The notes: a model not told the origin generated them from the letters alone. A stretch of DNA of 64,000 bases from Methanoculleus frigidifontis (GCF_030464345.1 NZ_VCYH01000002.1:124001-188000); one strand, 5' to 3'. Counted from the first letter of the stretch, positions 1 through 9,444 are shown. Made by a program: numbers and translations.

Positions 1-189
1 CTCGATCACCGGCAGATCAGCGCTCACCTGCTCGACGAGTTCGGGATCGATCTCTACCCGGCCGACATCTTAAGTTACCTCGAAGACTCGGTTCACCTGC
101 TCGAGTCGATCCGCGACATCGCCGAGCTGCAGGAGCGGGAGAAGCTGGCAGAGAACGCATACGACCACATCCGAAAGATAGAACACTGA
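1..189 (+). CDS. C-terminal fragment of an unrecognised protein
   Basis: Frame 1 is open from the window edge to a TGA at 187-189, giving the last 62 residues of a protein that starts outside the window. The segment is Leu/Glu/Asp-rich and reads as alpha-helical, ending in a charged helix (ELQEREKLAENAYDHIRKIEH region). It has no motif I can assign. It lies 71 bp upstream of the first sugar aminotransferase and may be the preceding gene of the glycan cluster, but that is inference from position only. Confidence 0.55.
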   Translation, partial: LDHRQISAHLLDEFGIDLYPADILSYLEDSVHLLESIRDIAELQEREKLAENAYDHIRKIEH

Positions 190-260
190 TACTTTTTTTG
201 GCCGCCTGCACCGGTCCGCCAAACCCTTATTGCCGGGAAGCACCCGAAGGGGGAGACGCC

Positions 261-1622
261 ATGCCGGGGTACGAACTGATCGGGGAGGAGGAAGCCTGCG
301 CGGTCAAGGACGTCTTCACATACGGCGGTGTGCTCACCCGCTACGGACATGACCGGAAACGGAGAGGCATCTACCGCGTCGAGGAGTTCGAGCGGGCGTT
401 TTCCCGGAGGATGGGCGTCCGCCACGCACTCGCGGTCTCCTCGGGCAGCGCAGCGCTCATCGTCGCCCTGCGGGCGCTCGGGGTCGGCGACGGCGACGAG
501 GTGATCACCCAGAGTTACACCTTCGTCGCCACCCTTGAAGCGATTGCTGCGTGCGGGGGCGTCCCCGTCGTCACCGAGATAGACGCGACGCTGACGATGG
601 ACCCGGATGATCTTGCAGCACGGATCACCGACAGGACAAAAGCGATCGTCCCGGTGCACACGATGGGCATCGGCGCCCGTATGGATGCGATCCTGCGGAT
701 AGCGCGGGAGCACGGCATTCCGGTGCTCGAGGACGCCGCCCAGGCGTGCGGCGGCTCGTACCACGGCGAGCTGCTCGGGACGATCGGCAACGTCGGATGT
801 TTCAGTTTCGATTTCGAGAAGGTGATCACGACCGGCGAAGGCGGCATGATTGTTACGGACGACGGCGCGATCATCGCCCGGGCGCGGGCGTGCGCAGACC
901 ACGGCCGGGAGATGCAGGATCCGCACACGCCGGCAGATTCCGACCCGCACCCCTCTGGCGGCTTCAACTTCCGGATGAGCGAACTTTCGGGAGCCGTGGG
1001 GCTTGCACAGCTCCCAAAGATGGATACGGTGATCCGGCGGCAGCGGGAGATCAAACGACAGATACAGGAAGGCCTCTCCGACACTCCGGGACTCACATTC
1101 CGGGAGGTTCCCGATCCCACCGGCGATGCCGGGAACACGGCCGTCTTCTTCCTCGAGAGCCGGGAGGCGGCCGCGGCATTTGCCCGGTGCTGGAGGGAAC
1201 GGGGGCACGCAACACAGAACCTGCCCGACTCGCTCGCATGGGACTATGCCGCGGAGTGGAGCCATATCCTCGGCGGGTACCCCCGCTACCGGGGCAGGAA
1301 GATCAGCACCCTCTGGCCGCAATCACGGGCGATCCTGGAGCGGGGGATTGCAATCCCCCTGCAGGTCACCATGACCCCGGATGCGATCGACAGACTGATC
1401 GCCGCAGCCCGTGCGTGCGCCGGAACGGCCAATCTCAGAGCACGGCCGGCCAGGGAAGCCCGATCTTCTGCGTCAGATCCCGAAGCTCATCGTGGATTCC
1501 GCGGTCGAGCCGGAGCAGCACGATGCCGTAGACCGCTCCGCCGAGGAGCACGGCCCCGAGGACAAGGAAGACGTTCGTCAGCGGGACGGCGATCATATAC
1601 AGGCCGACAGCCGCAGCCATGA
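261..1622 (+). CDS. DegT/DnrJ/EryC1/StrS-family sugar aminotransferase
   Basis: PLP-dependent aminotransferase of the family that aminates keto-sugar nucleotides. Visible features are the SSGSAAL cofactor-phosphate region, the ED-A block (VLEDAAQACGG) and the Schiff-base lysine K187 just before TTGEGG. The start at 261 follows a GGGGGAG ribosome-binding site; upstream in-frame codons carry no family similarity. The family-like part ends near the AARACAGTANL segment, about residue 392. The frame then continues for some 60 Arg/Ala-rich residues that lie antisense to the 3' end of the flippase gene, so the tail is probably not a native domain. As the first complete gene of the glycan cluster it likely makes an amino-sugar precursor; the exact substrate cannot be read from sequence. 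Confidence 0.85.
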   Translation: MPGYELIGEEEACAVKDVFTYGGVLTRYGHDRKRRGIYRVEEFERAFSRRMGVRHALAVSSGSAALIVALRALGVGDGDEVITQSYTFVATLEAIAACGGVPVVTEIDATLTMDPDDLAARITDRTKAIVPVHTMGIGARMDAILRIAREHGIPVLEDAAQACGGSYHGELLGTIGNVGCFSFDFEKVITTGEGGMIVTDDGAIIARARACADHGREMQDPHTPADSDPHPSGGFNFRMSELSGAVGLAQLPKMDTVIRRQREIKRQIQEGLSDTPGLTFREVPDPTGDAGNTAVFFLESREAAAAFARCWRERGHATQNLPDSLAWDYAAEWSHILGGYPRYRGRKISTLWPQSRAILERGIAIPLQVTMTPDAIDRLIAAARACAGTANLRARPAREARSSASDPEAHRGFRGRAGAARCRRPLRRGARPRGQGRRSSAGRRSYTGRQPQP

Positions 1623-2913
1623 CGAGTGCAGCCGCGACGATGTTGCCGACCGGCCGCCGTTCGATCCCGACCGGCATGAACCGTGAGAGCGCCCGGTAAG
1701 CAAGGCCTGCGTTCAGCACCATCGTGGCGAGCGTGGCGACGGCGGCCCCGACGATCCCGAGCACGGGAATGAGGGCGATGTTCAGGCCGATGTTGACGGC
1801 GGCGGCGACGGCCGTCACCCGGAAGGAGTCCTTCGGCCGGTCGAGGGCGTTCAGGGTCATCGTCTGGAGGAACATAAAGACATTCGCCACCTGGACGACG
1901 AGCAGGATGGCGAGCGCCGGGGTGCCGGCAGCGAAGGACGCTCCGTAGAAGAAGTAGAGGAGCCGCTCGCCGAGCAGCCACCCCCCCGCAAGCACCGGGA
2001 CGGCGAGGAGGAGCGAGTAGGTGAACGCCCGGGTGAGCGAGGATGCGATATACTCGTGCTCTCCGTGCGCCGCCCAGTGGCTCATCCGCGGGAAGAGCGT
2101 GATATGGAGCGCCATGGTGATGAAGGTTGCAAGCGTGGTGAGCTGGAGAGCAACGCGGTAGATCCCGACATCTGCATCGGTCATGAAGTAGCCGAGCAGC
2201 ACGGTATCGGCATACGTGAAGACGAGATACCCGCTCGAGCTCAAGAACGTCCAGACCGAGAAGGAAAAAAGGCTCGAAAGATGCCGCCATCCAAAGAGCG
2301 CCGGCCGGAGATCGAGGAAGAAGAGATTGAAGACACCTGCGACGAGCAGGCCGGCGACGAAACCGCCGACCAGCCCTGCGACCCCGAACCCGACGAAGAC
2401 CGCGATGACCTGAAAGCCGATCCGCAGGACGTTGTTGAAGAGCCCGCTCAGCTGGTAAACCCCGACCTTCCCGCTCCCGTAGACACTGTAGGATACCGTG
2501 CTCGTAAAGACACTGACGAAGAGGGCAACAATCAGCCAGGAGAAGACCCCCGCCGAGGTGAGATCGACGAGAAACGGCTCAAGGAGCAGGAGCACGGCGA
2601 TGGAGACAGCCAGGAGGAGGATCCGCAGAACCCCGAAGGCCGAGAAGTATTCGTTCTGCTCTTTCCCCTCGCTGATCCTCTTGATGACGGCGCCGCCGAA
2701 CCCGCCGTCACCGACGAGGTCGAAGATGCCGAAGAATGCGACGAAGATGAAGTACGCCCCGAGCACCGCAGGACCGACCGCGTGGGCAAAGTACATCGTC
2801 GAGAGAAATCCAATTGCGGTGATCCCTACCGTCGAACTGAAACTGATGAGGCTCTGCCGCTGGACGGTATCGATGCCCATGATCCGGGCGAGGTAACGGG
2901 AGGGCTTGAACAC
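1435..2913 (-). CDS. Polysaccharide flippase (Wzx/MATE-like, MVF superfamily)
   Basis: A 492-residue polytopic membrane protein with about 12-14 hydrophobic segments. It has the early GAYFIFVAFFGIFDLVGDGGFG region and the LNALDRPKDSF loop typical of polysaccharide exporters of the Wzx/PST group, which flip lipid-linked oligosaccharides across the membrane. The start used is GTG at 2913; a weak TATA-like stretch about 30 bp upstream favours it, but ATG at 2880 (MGIDTVQ) is possible. It is the only minus-strand gene in the glycan cluster and converges on the preceding aminotransferase with a 188-bp overlap. It is likely the exporter for the glycan made by neighbouring enzymes. Confidence 0.85.
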   Translation of the reverse strand: MFKPSRYLARIMGIDTVQRQSLISFSSTVGITAIGFLSTMYFAHAVGPAVLGAYFIFVAFFGIFDLVGDGGFGGAVIKRISEGKEQNEYFSAFGVLRILLLAVSIAVLLLLEPFLVDLTSAGVFSWLIVALFVSVFTSTVSYSVYGSGKVGVYQLSGLFNNVLRIGFQVIAVFVGFGVAGLVGGFVAGLLVAGVFNLFFLDLRPALFGWRHLSSLFSFSVWTFLSSSGYLVFTYADTVLLGYFMTDADVGIYRVALQLTTLATFITMALHITLFPRMSHWAAHGEHEYIASSLTRAFTYSLLLAVPVLAGGWLLGERLLYFFYGASFAAGTPALAILLVVQVANVFMFLQTMTLNALDRPKDSFRVTAVAAAVNIGLNIALIPVLGIVGAAVATLATMVLNAGLAYRALSRFMPVGIERRPVGNIVAAALVMAAAVGLYMIAVPLTNVFLVLGAVLLGGAVYGIVLLRLDRGIHDELRDLTQKIGLPWPAVL

Positions 2914-3426
2914 AGGTACAGAAAACGAACGCAGAACTCATAATCATTTCTTCACGTCCACGCCTTTGTGTAGCATTGAACCGGGACGGTATCTTCCGAT
3001 GCCGTTGCTTCCCTGCCGAAGATCCGTTCCGCCCCGCTTCCGGAACGATCCGTTCCAGAACCCTTATCAGCACATCATAGTAAATGATCATGAAGATATC
3101 TCTCTGCCGGGAGCGTTCCATTTCTCGCTCGATGAACGGGTATGAACACGAAACCATCTGACCGGGGCGAGGAATCACATCATCTCCAGAGACCATGCCG
3201 GGACCGGCCCATCCAGGGGTTACCCAAAAAGGGCAGTCTTTGCGTCGGCGCAGGGGCATGACGTCGCTGATCGCGCGGGCGTTTCCCAAAGACGCATCAC
3301 AACTCCGGCAGTGCTGACCACATCCGGACGAATCGCATCGCAAACACATGCAGGAAACCAGAGCGACGAGCGCAGCATCACTACCGGTACGAGTAATCAC
3401 CACCGTCTCCTACGAAGGAATCAACC
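2914..3426. other. Intergenic region between flippase and second aminotransferase
   Basis: A 513-bp divergent spacer with no supported gene. It contains an AT-richer patch around 3060-3110 that could hold promoter elements, and a GAAGGA ribosome-binding site directly before the gene at 3427. A minus-strand open frame across part of it has no recognisable protein features. I see no repeat or RNA gene here. Confidence 0.5.
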
Positions 3427-4551
3427 ATGGATAAACTACCGCTTACACGACCGTACTTCGACCAGGAGGAGCTCGACGAGATCAGGAGCGTGCTCGACTC
3501 GGGCTGGGTTGCGCAGGGGCCGAAAGTACGGGAGTTTGAATCAGCCGTCGCAGAGTACCTCGGCGTCCGGCACGCCGTCGCCGTAACGAACTGCACCGCA
3601 GCGCTCCACCTCGCGCTGCTCGCCCTCGGCATCGGTCCGGGCGACGAGGTGCTCGTTGCGGACTATACATTCCCCGCAACCGGCCATGCCGTGCTCTACT
3701 GCGGTGCCCGCCCGGTCTTCATTGATATCGACCCGCTGACCTACAACCTCGATCCCGGCCGGATCGAGGAGAGTGTCACCCCGAAGACGCGGGCGATCGT
3801 CCCGGTGCACACCTTCGGGCAGCCCGCAGCGATGGATTCGATCCTGGAGATCGCAGACGACCACGGCCTTGCCGTCGTTGAGGACGCCGCCTGTGCACTC
3901 GGCGCCCGATACCGCGGCAGATACGCCGGGACGATCGGCGACGTCAGCTGCTTCTCGTTCCACGCACGCAAGGGGATCACCACAGGCGAGGGCGGAATGC
4001 TCGTCACCGACCGTGACGAGATCGCCGCGGCGGCCCGGCACCTCGCGGTCTTCGGCATGACCGCCGCCTGGGACCGCGAGAAGAGCAGCGCTTTTGCCAT
4101 CCCCGAGTTCACCGAGATCGGCTACAACTACAAGATGAGCGACATCACAGCGGCGGTGGGCGTCGCCCAGATGCGGCGGCTGGATGCGTTCATCGAGCGG
4201 CGGCGCGAACTCGCACGCATCTGGGACGCACACCTCGATCGGATCGACGGCATCACCCGGCCCTTCATCGACCCGGACGCGGAACCGGTCTACCAGAGTT
4301 ACGTCGCTCTCGTCGACCGGGGGGTCGACCGGAACCGCCTGATTGAAATGGTAATGGCGGAGGGCGTCCAGACCCAGATCGGGACATACGCCTCTCACAT
4401 CCAGCCCGTCTACCGGTCGCATGACCGGTGCGACCGGTCGCTGGACGTCTACCGCCGCGCAATCGCGCTGCCGCTGTACGTGACGCTCCGCGAGGAGGAG
4501 ATCGATGCCGCGGCACGCATCCTTGCGAGAACCCTTGGAGAGTTACAATGA
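3427..4551 (+). CDS. DegT/DnrJ/EryC1/StrS-family aminotransferase (LegC/PglE-like)
   Basis: A 374-residue PLP-dependent nucleotide-sugar aminotransferase of full family length. Hallmarks are TNCTAALHLAL at the N-terminal cofactor site, VVEDAACALGA, and the catalytic lysine K182 in FHARKGITTGEGG. The C-terminal half (YQSYV, GVQTQIGTY) matches the sugar-binding part of the family. It overlaps the epimerase gene by the ATGA motif (4548-4551), so the two are translationally coupled. With the acyltransferase two genes on, it fits synthesis of an N-acylated amino-deoxy sugar; the substrate is inferred, not shown. Confidence 0.9.
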   Translation: MDKLPLTRPYFDQEELDEIRSVLDSGWVAQGPKVREFESAVAEYLGVRHAVAVTNCTAALHLALLALGIGPGDEVLVADYTFPATGHAVLYCGARPVFIDIDPLTYNLDPGRIEESVTPKTRAIVPVHTFGQPAAMDSILEIADDHGLAVVEDAACALGARYRGRYAGTIGDVSCFSFHARKGITTGEGGMLVTDRDEIAAAARHLAVFGMTAAWDREKSSAFAIPEFTEIGYNYKMSDITAAVGVAQMRRLDAFIERRRELARIWDAHLDRIDGITRPFIDPDAEPVYQSYVALVDRGVDRNRLIEMVMAEGVQTQIGTYASHIQPVYRSHDRCDRSLDVYRRAIALPLYVTLREEEIDAAARILARTLGELQ

Positions 4552-5516
4552 GCCTTAAGAACAGATCAGTACTTGTCACCGGCGGCGCAGGGTTCATCGG
4601 GAGCCACCTTGTGGACGCCCTTGTCCGGGAAGGACCGGAGAACCTGGTGGTCGTCGATAACCTCTACCTCGGCAAAGATGAGAACCTGCGGGAGGCCCGG
4701 GAGTCCTGCCCCTCGCTCTCCATCTACCACCAGGACGTCGCCGACTACGACGCGATGCAGGCGATCATCGAGAAGGAGGGGACCGACGTCGTCTTCAACC
4801 TCGCCGTGATCCCGCTGCCGGCGTCCCTCGAAGAGCCTGCCTGGACGTTCCGGCACAACAACGATATGGTCACGACGATCTGCGAGCTCGCCCGTAAGGA
4901 CGCTTTCGAGACGCTGATCCACTTCTCGTCTTCCGAGGCCTACGGGACGTCGATCTATGCCCCGATGGACGAGAACCATCCCCTGAACGCTACGACCCCC
5001 TATGCAGCCAGCAAGGCGGCCGGCGACCTCCTGATCTTCTCCTACTGCCGCACCTTCGGACTGGATGCGGCGCTCGTCCGGCCGTTCAACAACTACGGTC
5101 CCCGGCAGAACGAGCGGAGTTACGCCGGCGTGATCCCCCTGACCATCAAGCGCATCCTGAACGGCGAGGCGCCGGTCATCCACGGCGACGGCAGGCAGAC
5201 CCGCGACTACCTCTACGTCACCGATACGGCGCGGGCGGCGATCGACGTCTACAACACCTCCGCGACCCGGAACCGGGTGCTGAACATCGCCAGCGGAAAA
5301 GAGGTCTCGATCGAGCACATCATCCGGTTTATCGCCCGCTATATGGGATGCGAGAAGAACATCGTCTACCAGCCCGAGCGCCCCGGAGACGTCCGGCGGC
5401 ATATCGCGAATGTCTTCCTGGCAGAGGACCTGATCGGGTTTTCCCCGCAGGTCTCGTTCGACGACGGCCTCGCGCAGACGATCGAGTGGTACAGGCAGCA
5501 TCTCGCGCTGCGGTAG
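4548..5516 (+). CDS. NAD-dependent epimerase/dehydratase (extended SDR)
   Basis: A 322-residue extended short-chain dehydrogenase/reductase of the UDP-glucose 4-epimerase/dTDP-glucose dehydratase type. It begins with the NAD-binding GGAGFIGSH motif, has the catalytic YxxxK pair (Y152, K156 in TPYAASKAAGD) with the preceding SSSEAYG serine region, and RPFNNYGPRQ, which contacts the sugar nucleotide. The start ATG overlaps the stop of the aminotransferase, with GGAG just upstream. It probably supplies or remodels the nucleotide sugar used by its partners. Epimerase and dehydratase cannot be separated from sequence alone. Confidence 0.9.
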   Translation: MSLKNRSVLVTGGAGFIGSHLVDALVREGPENLVVVDNLYLGKDENLREARESCPSLSIYHQDVADYDAMQAIIEKEGTDVVFNLAVIPLPASLEEPAWTFRHNNDMVTTICELARKDAFETLIHFSSSEAYGTSIYAPMDENHPLNATTPYAASKAAGDLLIFSYCRTFGLDAALVRPFNNYGPRQNERSYAGVIPLTIKRILNGEAPVIHGDGRQTRDYLYVTDTARAAIDVYNTSATRNRVLNIASGKEVSIEHIIRFIARYMGCEKNIVYQPERPGDVRRHIANVFLAEDLIGFSPQVSFDDGLAQTIEWYRQHLALR

Positions 5517-5536
5517 GCGGCCTTCGGGGAGGAACC

Positions 5537-6070
5537 ATGAACGTCGATGCTGTCCGCCCGCACCGGAGCCACGGGAGCGGGGTGTTCTCCAGGGAGGATT
5601 TCGCCCGGATCGGAGACCACGTCGTCTTCGAGGAGGGGGTACGCGTCTTCCACCCGGAGCAGATCGAGATCGGGGAGAACGTCTACGTCGGCCACGGGGC
5701 GATCCTGAAAGGCTACTACAAAAACCGGATGACCATCGGCGACCACACCTGGATCGGCCAGTCCTGCTTCCTCCACAGCGCCGGCGGCATCAGGATCGGC
5801 CGGGCAGTCGGCATCGGCCCGGGCGTCACCATCCTCACTTCGGTGCACACCGAGGGCGAGGCGTCGCAGCCGGTCATCTGCAACGATCTCACGTTCGGCG
5901 AGGTGGTGGTCGGCGACGGGTCCGATATCGGCGTCAACACGATCCTCCTGCCGGGCGTCACCATCGGCGAAGGCTGCATCATCGGCGCGGGATCGGTGGT
6001 GACGAAGGACGTCCCGGCGTACAGCGTTGCGGCGGGCAACCCCGCCCGGGTGCTCCGCAGTCGGCGATAG
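5537..6070 (+). CDS. Left-handed beta-helix acyltransferase (hexapeptide repeat)
   Basis: A 177-residue protein built of hexapeptide repeats (I/V-G-x-x-x patterns throughout, for example IGENVYVGHGAIL and IGRAVGIGPGVTIL). It ends with the NPAR(V/L) sequence typical of the LbxH O- or N-acetyltransferases of the WbbJ/MaaT group. Such trimeric enzymes use acetyl-CoA to acylate sugars. A strong GGGGAGG ribosome-binding site precedes ATG 5537, 20 bp after the epimerase stop. Placed between sugar-nucleotide enzymes and a glycosyltransferase, it probably decorates the amino sugar. Confidence 0.85.
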   Translation: MNVDAVRPHRSHGSGVFSREDFARIGDHVVFEEGVRVFHPEQIEIGENVYVGHGAILKGYYKNRMTIGDHTWIGQSCFLHSAGGIRIGRAVGIGPGVTILTSVHTEGEASQPVICNDLTFGEVVVGDGSDIGVNTILLPGVTIGEGCIIGAGSVVTKDVPAYSVAAGNPARVLRSRR

Positions 6071-6074
6071 CCTT

Positions 6075-7367
6075 ATGAAACCCCGCAGAGTTCTGATCGG
6101 CCTCACCGAGATCGCGGGCTACAACGCGAGCCTGAAGCGCGGTTTCGAGGAGCTCGGGGTTCCCTGCACGTTTCTCAACCAGCGTGCGCACCCGTTCCGG
6201 TTCGGGGGCGACGACGCGGCCTGCCTCCCGGTGCGGCTGCAGCGGTGGGCGAACGCCCGCCTCGATGCCAGCACATCCCTGCCGGTGCGGGCGCTCTTCT
6301 ACGCCATCATCCAGGCCTGCAACATCCCGCTCTTTATCAGAGTGCTGGCAACCCACGACGTCTTCATCTTCGGCTACGGCTCGACCTTCCTTGGATACTT
6401 CGATCTCCCGATCCTCAGACTTTTTGGAAAGCGGATCATCTACGTCTTCTTCGGGTCGGACGAGCGCCCGCCCTACCTCGACGGGGCGCTGATGGGGCCA
6501 GGGAAGGGGCGGACGGTCTCCGAGTGCATCCGGCTGACCGCACGGCAGAAGCAGAAGATCCGAAGGATCGAGCGGTATGCCGATCTCTGTGTCAGCCACC
6601 CGGCGTCGGCACACCTGCACGAGCGGCCGTTCGTGCAGTGGCTTGCGGTCGGCGTGCCGTTTTCTCCGCCTCCCGACGACGCCGCCCCCGGCCGGGAGGC
6701 ATCAGGCAGCGTCCGGATCCTCCACTCACCCTCCGACCCGGAGGCAAAGGGGAGCGGGATCATCCGCTCGGCGATCCGGGAACTGCAGGAGAAGGGCTAC
6801 GCCATCGAGTACGTGGAGATCACAAACAGACCGCACGCGGTGGTGCTCGAGGAGCTGCGGCGGTGCGACTTTGTGGTCGACCAGGTCTACTCCGACACAC
6901 CCATGGCGATGTTCGCCACCGAGGTGGCGGCGTTCGGCAGGCCTGCGGTCGTCGGCGGCTACTACGCCGACCGGATCCGCGAGGCGATCCCGGAAGACCT
7001 GATCCCCCCCTCCCTCTACTGCCATCCGGACCGGATCGCCGGGGCCATCGAACTGCTGGTCCGGGATGACGCCCTGCGTGCCGACCTCGGGAGGCGGGCG
7101 CAGCAGTACGTCCGGGAACGCTGGGAACCCCGGCGGGTTGCGGAGCGCTACCTGCGGCTGATCGACGGCGATGTGCCCGGGGCATGGTGCTGCGACCCGC
7201 AGGCGATCCGTTACCTGCACGGCGTCGGCTTTTCTGAGACGCATACCCGCTCCCTCCTCCGGGCGGTGATCGCGGAAGGAGGCATCGCGGCGCTCCAGGT
7301 CCCGGATAAGCCCGATCTGGAGGATCTCTTCTGCGAGTTTGCCCGGAACGGGAGTTCTCAGATATAA
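6075..7367 (+). CDS. Glycosyltransferase, GT-B fold
   Basis: A 430-residue protein with a GT-B-like architecture: an N-terminal domain (IGLTEIAGYNASLKRGFEEL) lacking membrane segments, and a C-terminal donor-binding half with YSDTPMAMFATEVAAFGRPAVVGG and a RWEPRRVAERYLRLIDG end. The start at 6075 lies 4 bp after the acyltransferase stop. The last 60 residues (LHGVGFSETHTRSLLR) form an extra short helical region beyond the usual GT core. It likely acts at the cytosolic face of the membrane, transferring a sugar onto a lipid-linked glycan. Donor and acceptor are unknown. Confidence 0.75.
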   Translation: MKPRRVLIGLTEIAGYNASLKRGFEELGVPCTFLNQRAHPFRFGGDDAACLPVRLQRWANARLDASTSLPVRALFYAIIQACNIPLFIRVLATHDVFIFGYGSTFLGYFDLPILRLFGKRIIYVFFGSDERPPYLDGALMGPGKGRTVSECIRLTARQKQKIRRIERYADLCVSHPASAHLHERPFVQWLAVGVPFSPPPDDAAPGREASGSVRILHSPSDPEAKGSGIIRSAIRELQEKGYAIEYVEITNRPHAVVLEELRRCDFVVDQVYSDTPMAMFATEVAAFGRPAVVGGYYADRIREAIPEDLIPPSLYCHPDRIAGAIELLVRDDALRADLGRRAQQYVRERWEPRRVAERYLRLIDGDVPGAWCCDPQAIRYLHGVGFSETHTRSLLRAVIAEGGIAALQVPDKPDLEDLFCEFARNGSSQI

Positions 7368-7390
7368 ACATTTTCTCTGATGCAAACTGT

Positions 7391-7410
7391 TTTCAGCCCT
7401 TTTGCTGAAA
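7391..7410. promoter_or_regulatory. Short hairpin upstream of the AsnB-type gene
   Basis: A 7-bp inverted repeat (TTTCAGC / GCTGAAA) with a 6-base CCTTTT loop lies between the glycosyltransferase stop and ATG 7432. It could be an operator, a 5'-UTR hairpin or a weak terminator for the upstream operon; nothing in the sequence decides between these. Confidence 0.35.
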
Positions 7411-7431
7411 TGTGTACTGCAGGATTGCACC

Positions 7432-9444
7432 ATGTGTGGGATTGCAGCACTCATCAGCCTGAACGGGTCGTCGGAGCACCTCACAGAGATCGCGGCGATG
7501 ACCGGAACCATCCGGCACCGCGGCCCGGACGACGAGGGGTTTGCCGTTTTTACGCAGGCACCGAAGGTGGCGGTCCTCTTCGGCGGGAGCGAAACCCCGG
7601 ATGAGGTCATGAGTGCAGGTCTGCACTATTCGCCAAAGCAGGCCTTCTGCGGTACCATCCCGGAGGACGCCGTCGTCGCCCTCGGCCACCGCCGCCTCTC
7701 GATCCTCGACCTCTCGCCGGCCGGCCATCAGCCGATCTGCACGCCCGACCGGCGCTACTGGATCGCGTACAACGGCGAGATCTACAACTACACCGAGCTC
7801 CGTGCCGAGCTCGAAGGATACGGACACCGGTTCGCATCCCACACAGACACCGAAGTGATCGTCACCGCCTATGCACAGTGGGGCAGAGACTGCCTGCATC
7901 GCTTCAACGGGATGTGGGCGTTCGTCATCTACGATGCGGAGGAGCAGAAGGTCTTCGTCGCCCGCGACCGCTACGGAATAAAACCCCTGTACTACTGGTT
8001 CTCCCCGGAAGGATTCCTTGCGATCGCATCCGAGATCAAGGCATTCACCATCCTCCCCGGATGGAAGGCCCGCCTGAACGGCCCTCGGGCATACGACTAT
8101 CTCGTCTCGAATCTCCTCGACCATACCCGGGAAACCCTCTTTCAGGGGGTGTACCAGCTCCCGGCCGGTGAAGCCGCGGAGTTCCGGGTGGAAGACGTTG
8201 AGAGCACCCTTCCGGTATACCGGTGGTACCGCCTCGAGCCGCAGCAGTTCTCCGGCACCTTCGATGCGGCGGCCGCAGAGTTTCGACGGCTGCTCAACGA
8301 CTCCGTCCACCTGCGCATGCGTTCGGATGTCCCGGGCGGGTCCTGCCTTTCGGGAGGGCTGGACTCTTCATCCATCGTCTGCCTGGTAAACGACACGCTC
8401 AGGAGCGAAGAGAAACAGGATTTTCAGAAGACATTTTCAGCCTGTTCCCACGTGAAGGAGTACGACGAGCGGGAGTTCATCGACGAAGTGATCGGCGCGC
8501 GCGACATCCAAGCGCACTACACCTACCCCTCCTTCGACATGCTTCTCAGCCAGCTTGACGACCTCATCTGGCACCAGGACGAACCGTTCAAGACAACGAG
8601 CATCTTCGCGCAGTGGCTTGTCTTCCGGCTCGCCGCAGAACAGAGGGTCAAAGTCCTGCTCGACGGGCAGGGGGCGGATGAGCAGCTCTGCGGTTACCTG
8701 TGGTTCTTCGGGTGCCGGTACGCGGACCTCTTCCGTGCCGCCGACCTGACCCGCCTCTGGAAGGAGATGCAGGCGGTTAAGTCCCTGCACGGCATACCGG
8801 AGACCCGGTCGCTTGCGATGATGGGGTATTACCTCCTCCCGCCGTCGCTCAAAAGACCGGCAATGAAGTACTTCCAGGCAGATTGCGTCCGCCCGTCGTG
8901 GATCAACGCCGATCTGCTCGCAATTCCCCGCGGTTACCTCTGGCAGCCGAACGGATCGTCGTCGGTGCCGGGAGTGACCCAGTCAATCGCGCTCGCCCAG
9001 ATGCTGTATACCAGTCTCCCGAGCCTGCTCCACTGGGAAGACAGGAACTCGATGGCGCATTCGGTCGAATCGCGGGTGCCGTTCCTGGACTACCGCCTCG
9101 TGGAGTTCATCATGGGCCTCCCCGAGGAGTACCGGATCGACGCCGGCGTGACGAAACGCGTACTCCGTGAGGCGATGAAAGGAATACTCCCTGAAAACGT
9201 CCGCATGCGGATGGATAAGATGGGATTTTACACCGCAGAGGAGCACTGGATCCGGCACGAAGGCCCCGAGATCGTGCGAAAGCTGCTCCGTGAGGCGGTG
9301 GACGCCTCGGAGGGCGTGCTGAAGGAAGAGGCCGTCGAAAGACTGGACCGAATGCTTTCCGGCGAGGAACCGGTAAGTCCCCAGGTCTGGAGATGGATCT
9401 GTTTCGGGCAGTGGATGAAGATCTTCGGCGTCCGGGTGGCGTGA
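7432..9444 (+). CDS. asnB: Asparagine synthetase-type glutamine amidotransferase (AsnB family)
   Basis: A 670-residue class II glutamine amidotransferase. The start is fixed by the nucleophilic cysteine C2 of MCGIAAL, which must be the first residue after Met removal. The N-terminal glutaminase (about residues 2-210) shows HRGPDDEGF and YNGEIYN. The C-terminal ATP-pyrophosphatase domain shows the SGGLDSSS loop and the acidic DGQGADEQLCGY block. It lies inside a glycan cluster and has the longer form common there. By analogy with AsnB-like enzymes of polysaccharide loci it may amidate a uronic acid rather than make free asparagine, but a housekeeping role cannot be excluded. Confidence 0.9.
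   Translation: MCGIAALISLNGSSEHLTEIAAMTGTIRHRGPDDEGFAVFTQAPKVAVLFGGSETPDEVMSAGLHYSPKQAFCGTIPEDAVVALGHRRLSILDLSPAGHQPICTPDRRYWIAYNGEIYNYTELRAELEGYGHRFASHTDTEVIVTAYAQWGRDCLHRFNGMWAFVIYDAEEQKVFVARDRYGIKPLYYWFSPEGFLAIASEIKAFTILPGWKARLNGPRAYDYLVSNLLDHTRETLFQGVYQLPAGEAAEFRVEDVESTLPVYRWYRLEPQQFSGTFDAAAAEFRRLLNDSVHLRMRSDVPGGSCLSGGLDSSSIVCLVNDTLRSEEKQDFQKTFSACSHVKEYDEREFIDEVIGARDIQAHYTYPSFDMLLSQLDDLIWHQDEPFKTTSIFAQWLVFRLAAEQRVKVLLDGQGADEQLCGYLWFFGCRYADLFRAADLTRLWKEMQAVKSLHGIPETRSLAMMGYYLLPPSLKRPAMKYFQADCVRPSWINADLLAIPRGYLWQPNGSSSVPGVTQSIALAQMLYTSLPSLLHWEDRNSMAHSVESRVPFLDYRLVEFIMGLPEEYRIDAGVTKRVLREAMKGILPENVRMRMDKMGFYTAEEHWIRHEGPEIVRKLLREAVDASEGVLKEEAVERLDRMLSGEEPVSPQVWRWICFGQWMKIFGVRVA

Noticed and set aside
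2708-3403. Minus-strand frame across the spacer at 2914-3426
   Set aside because: It overlaps the flippase in another frame, and the part in the spacer is Cys/Arg/Gly-rich with no recognisable features.
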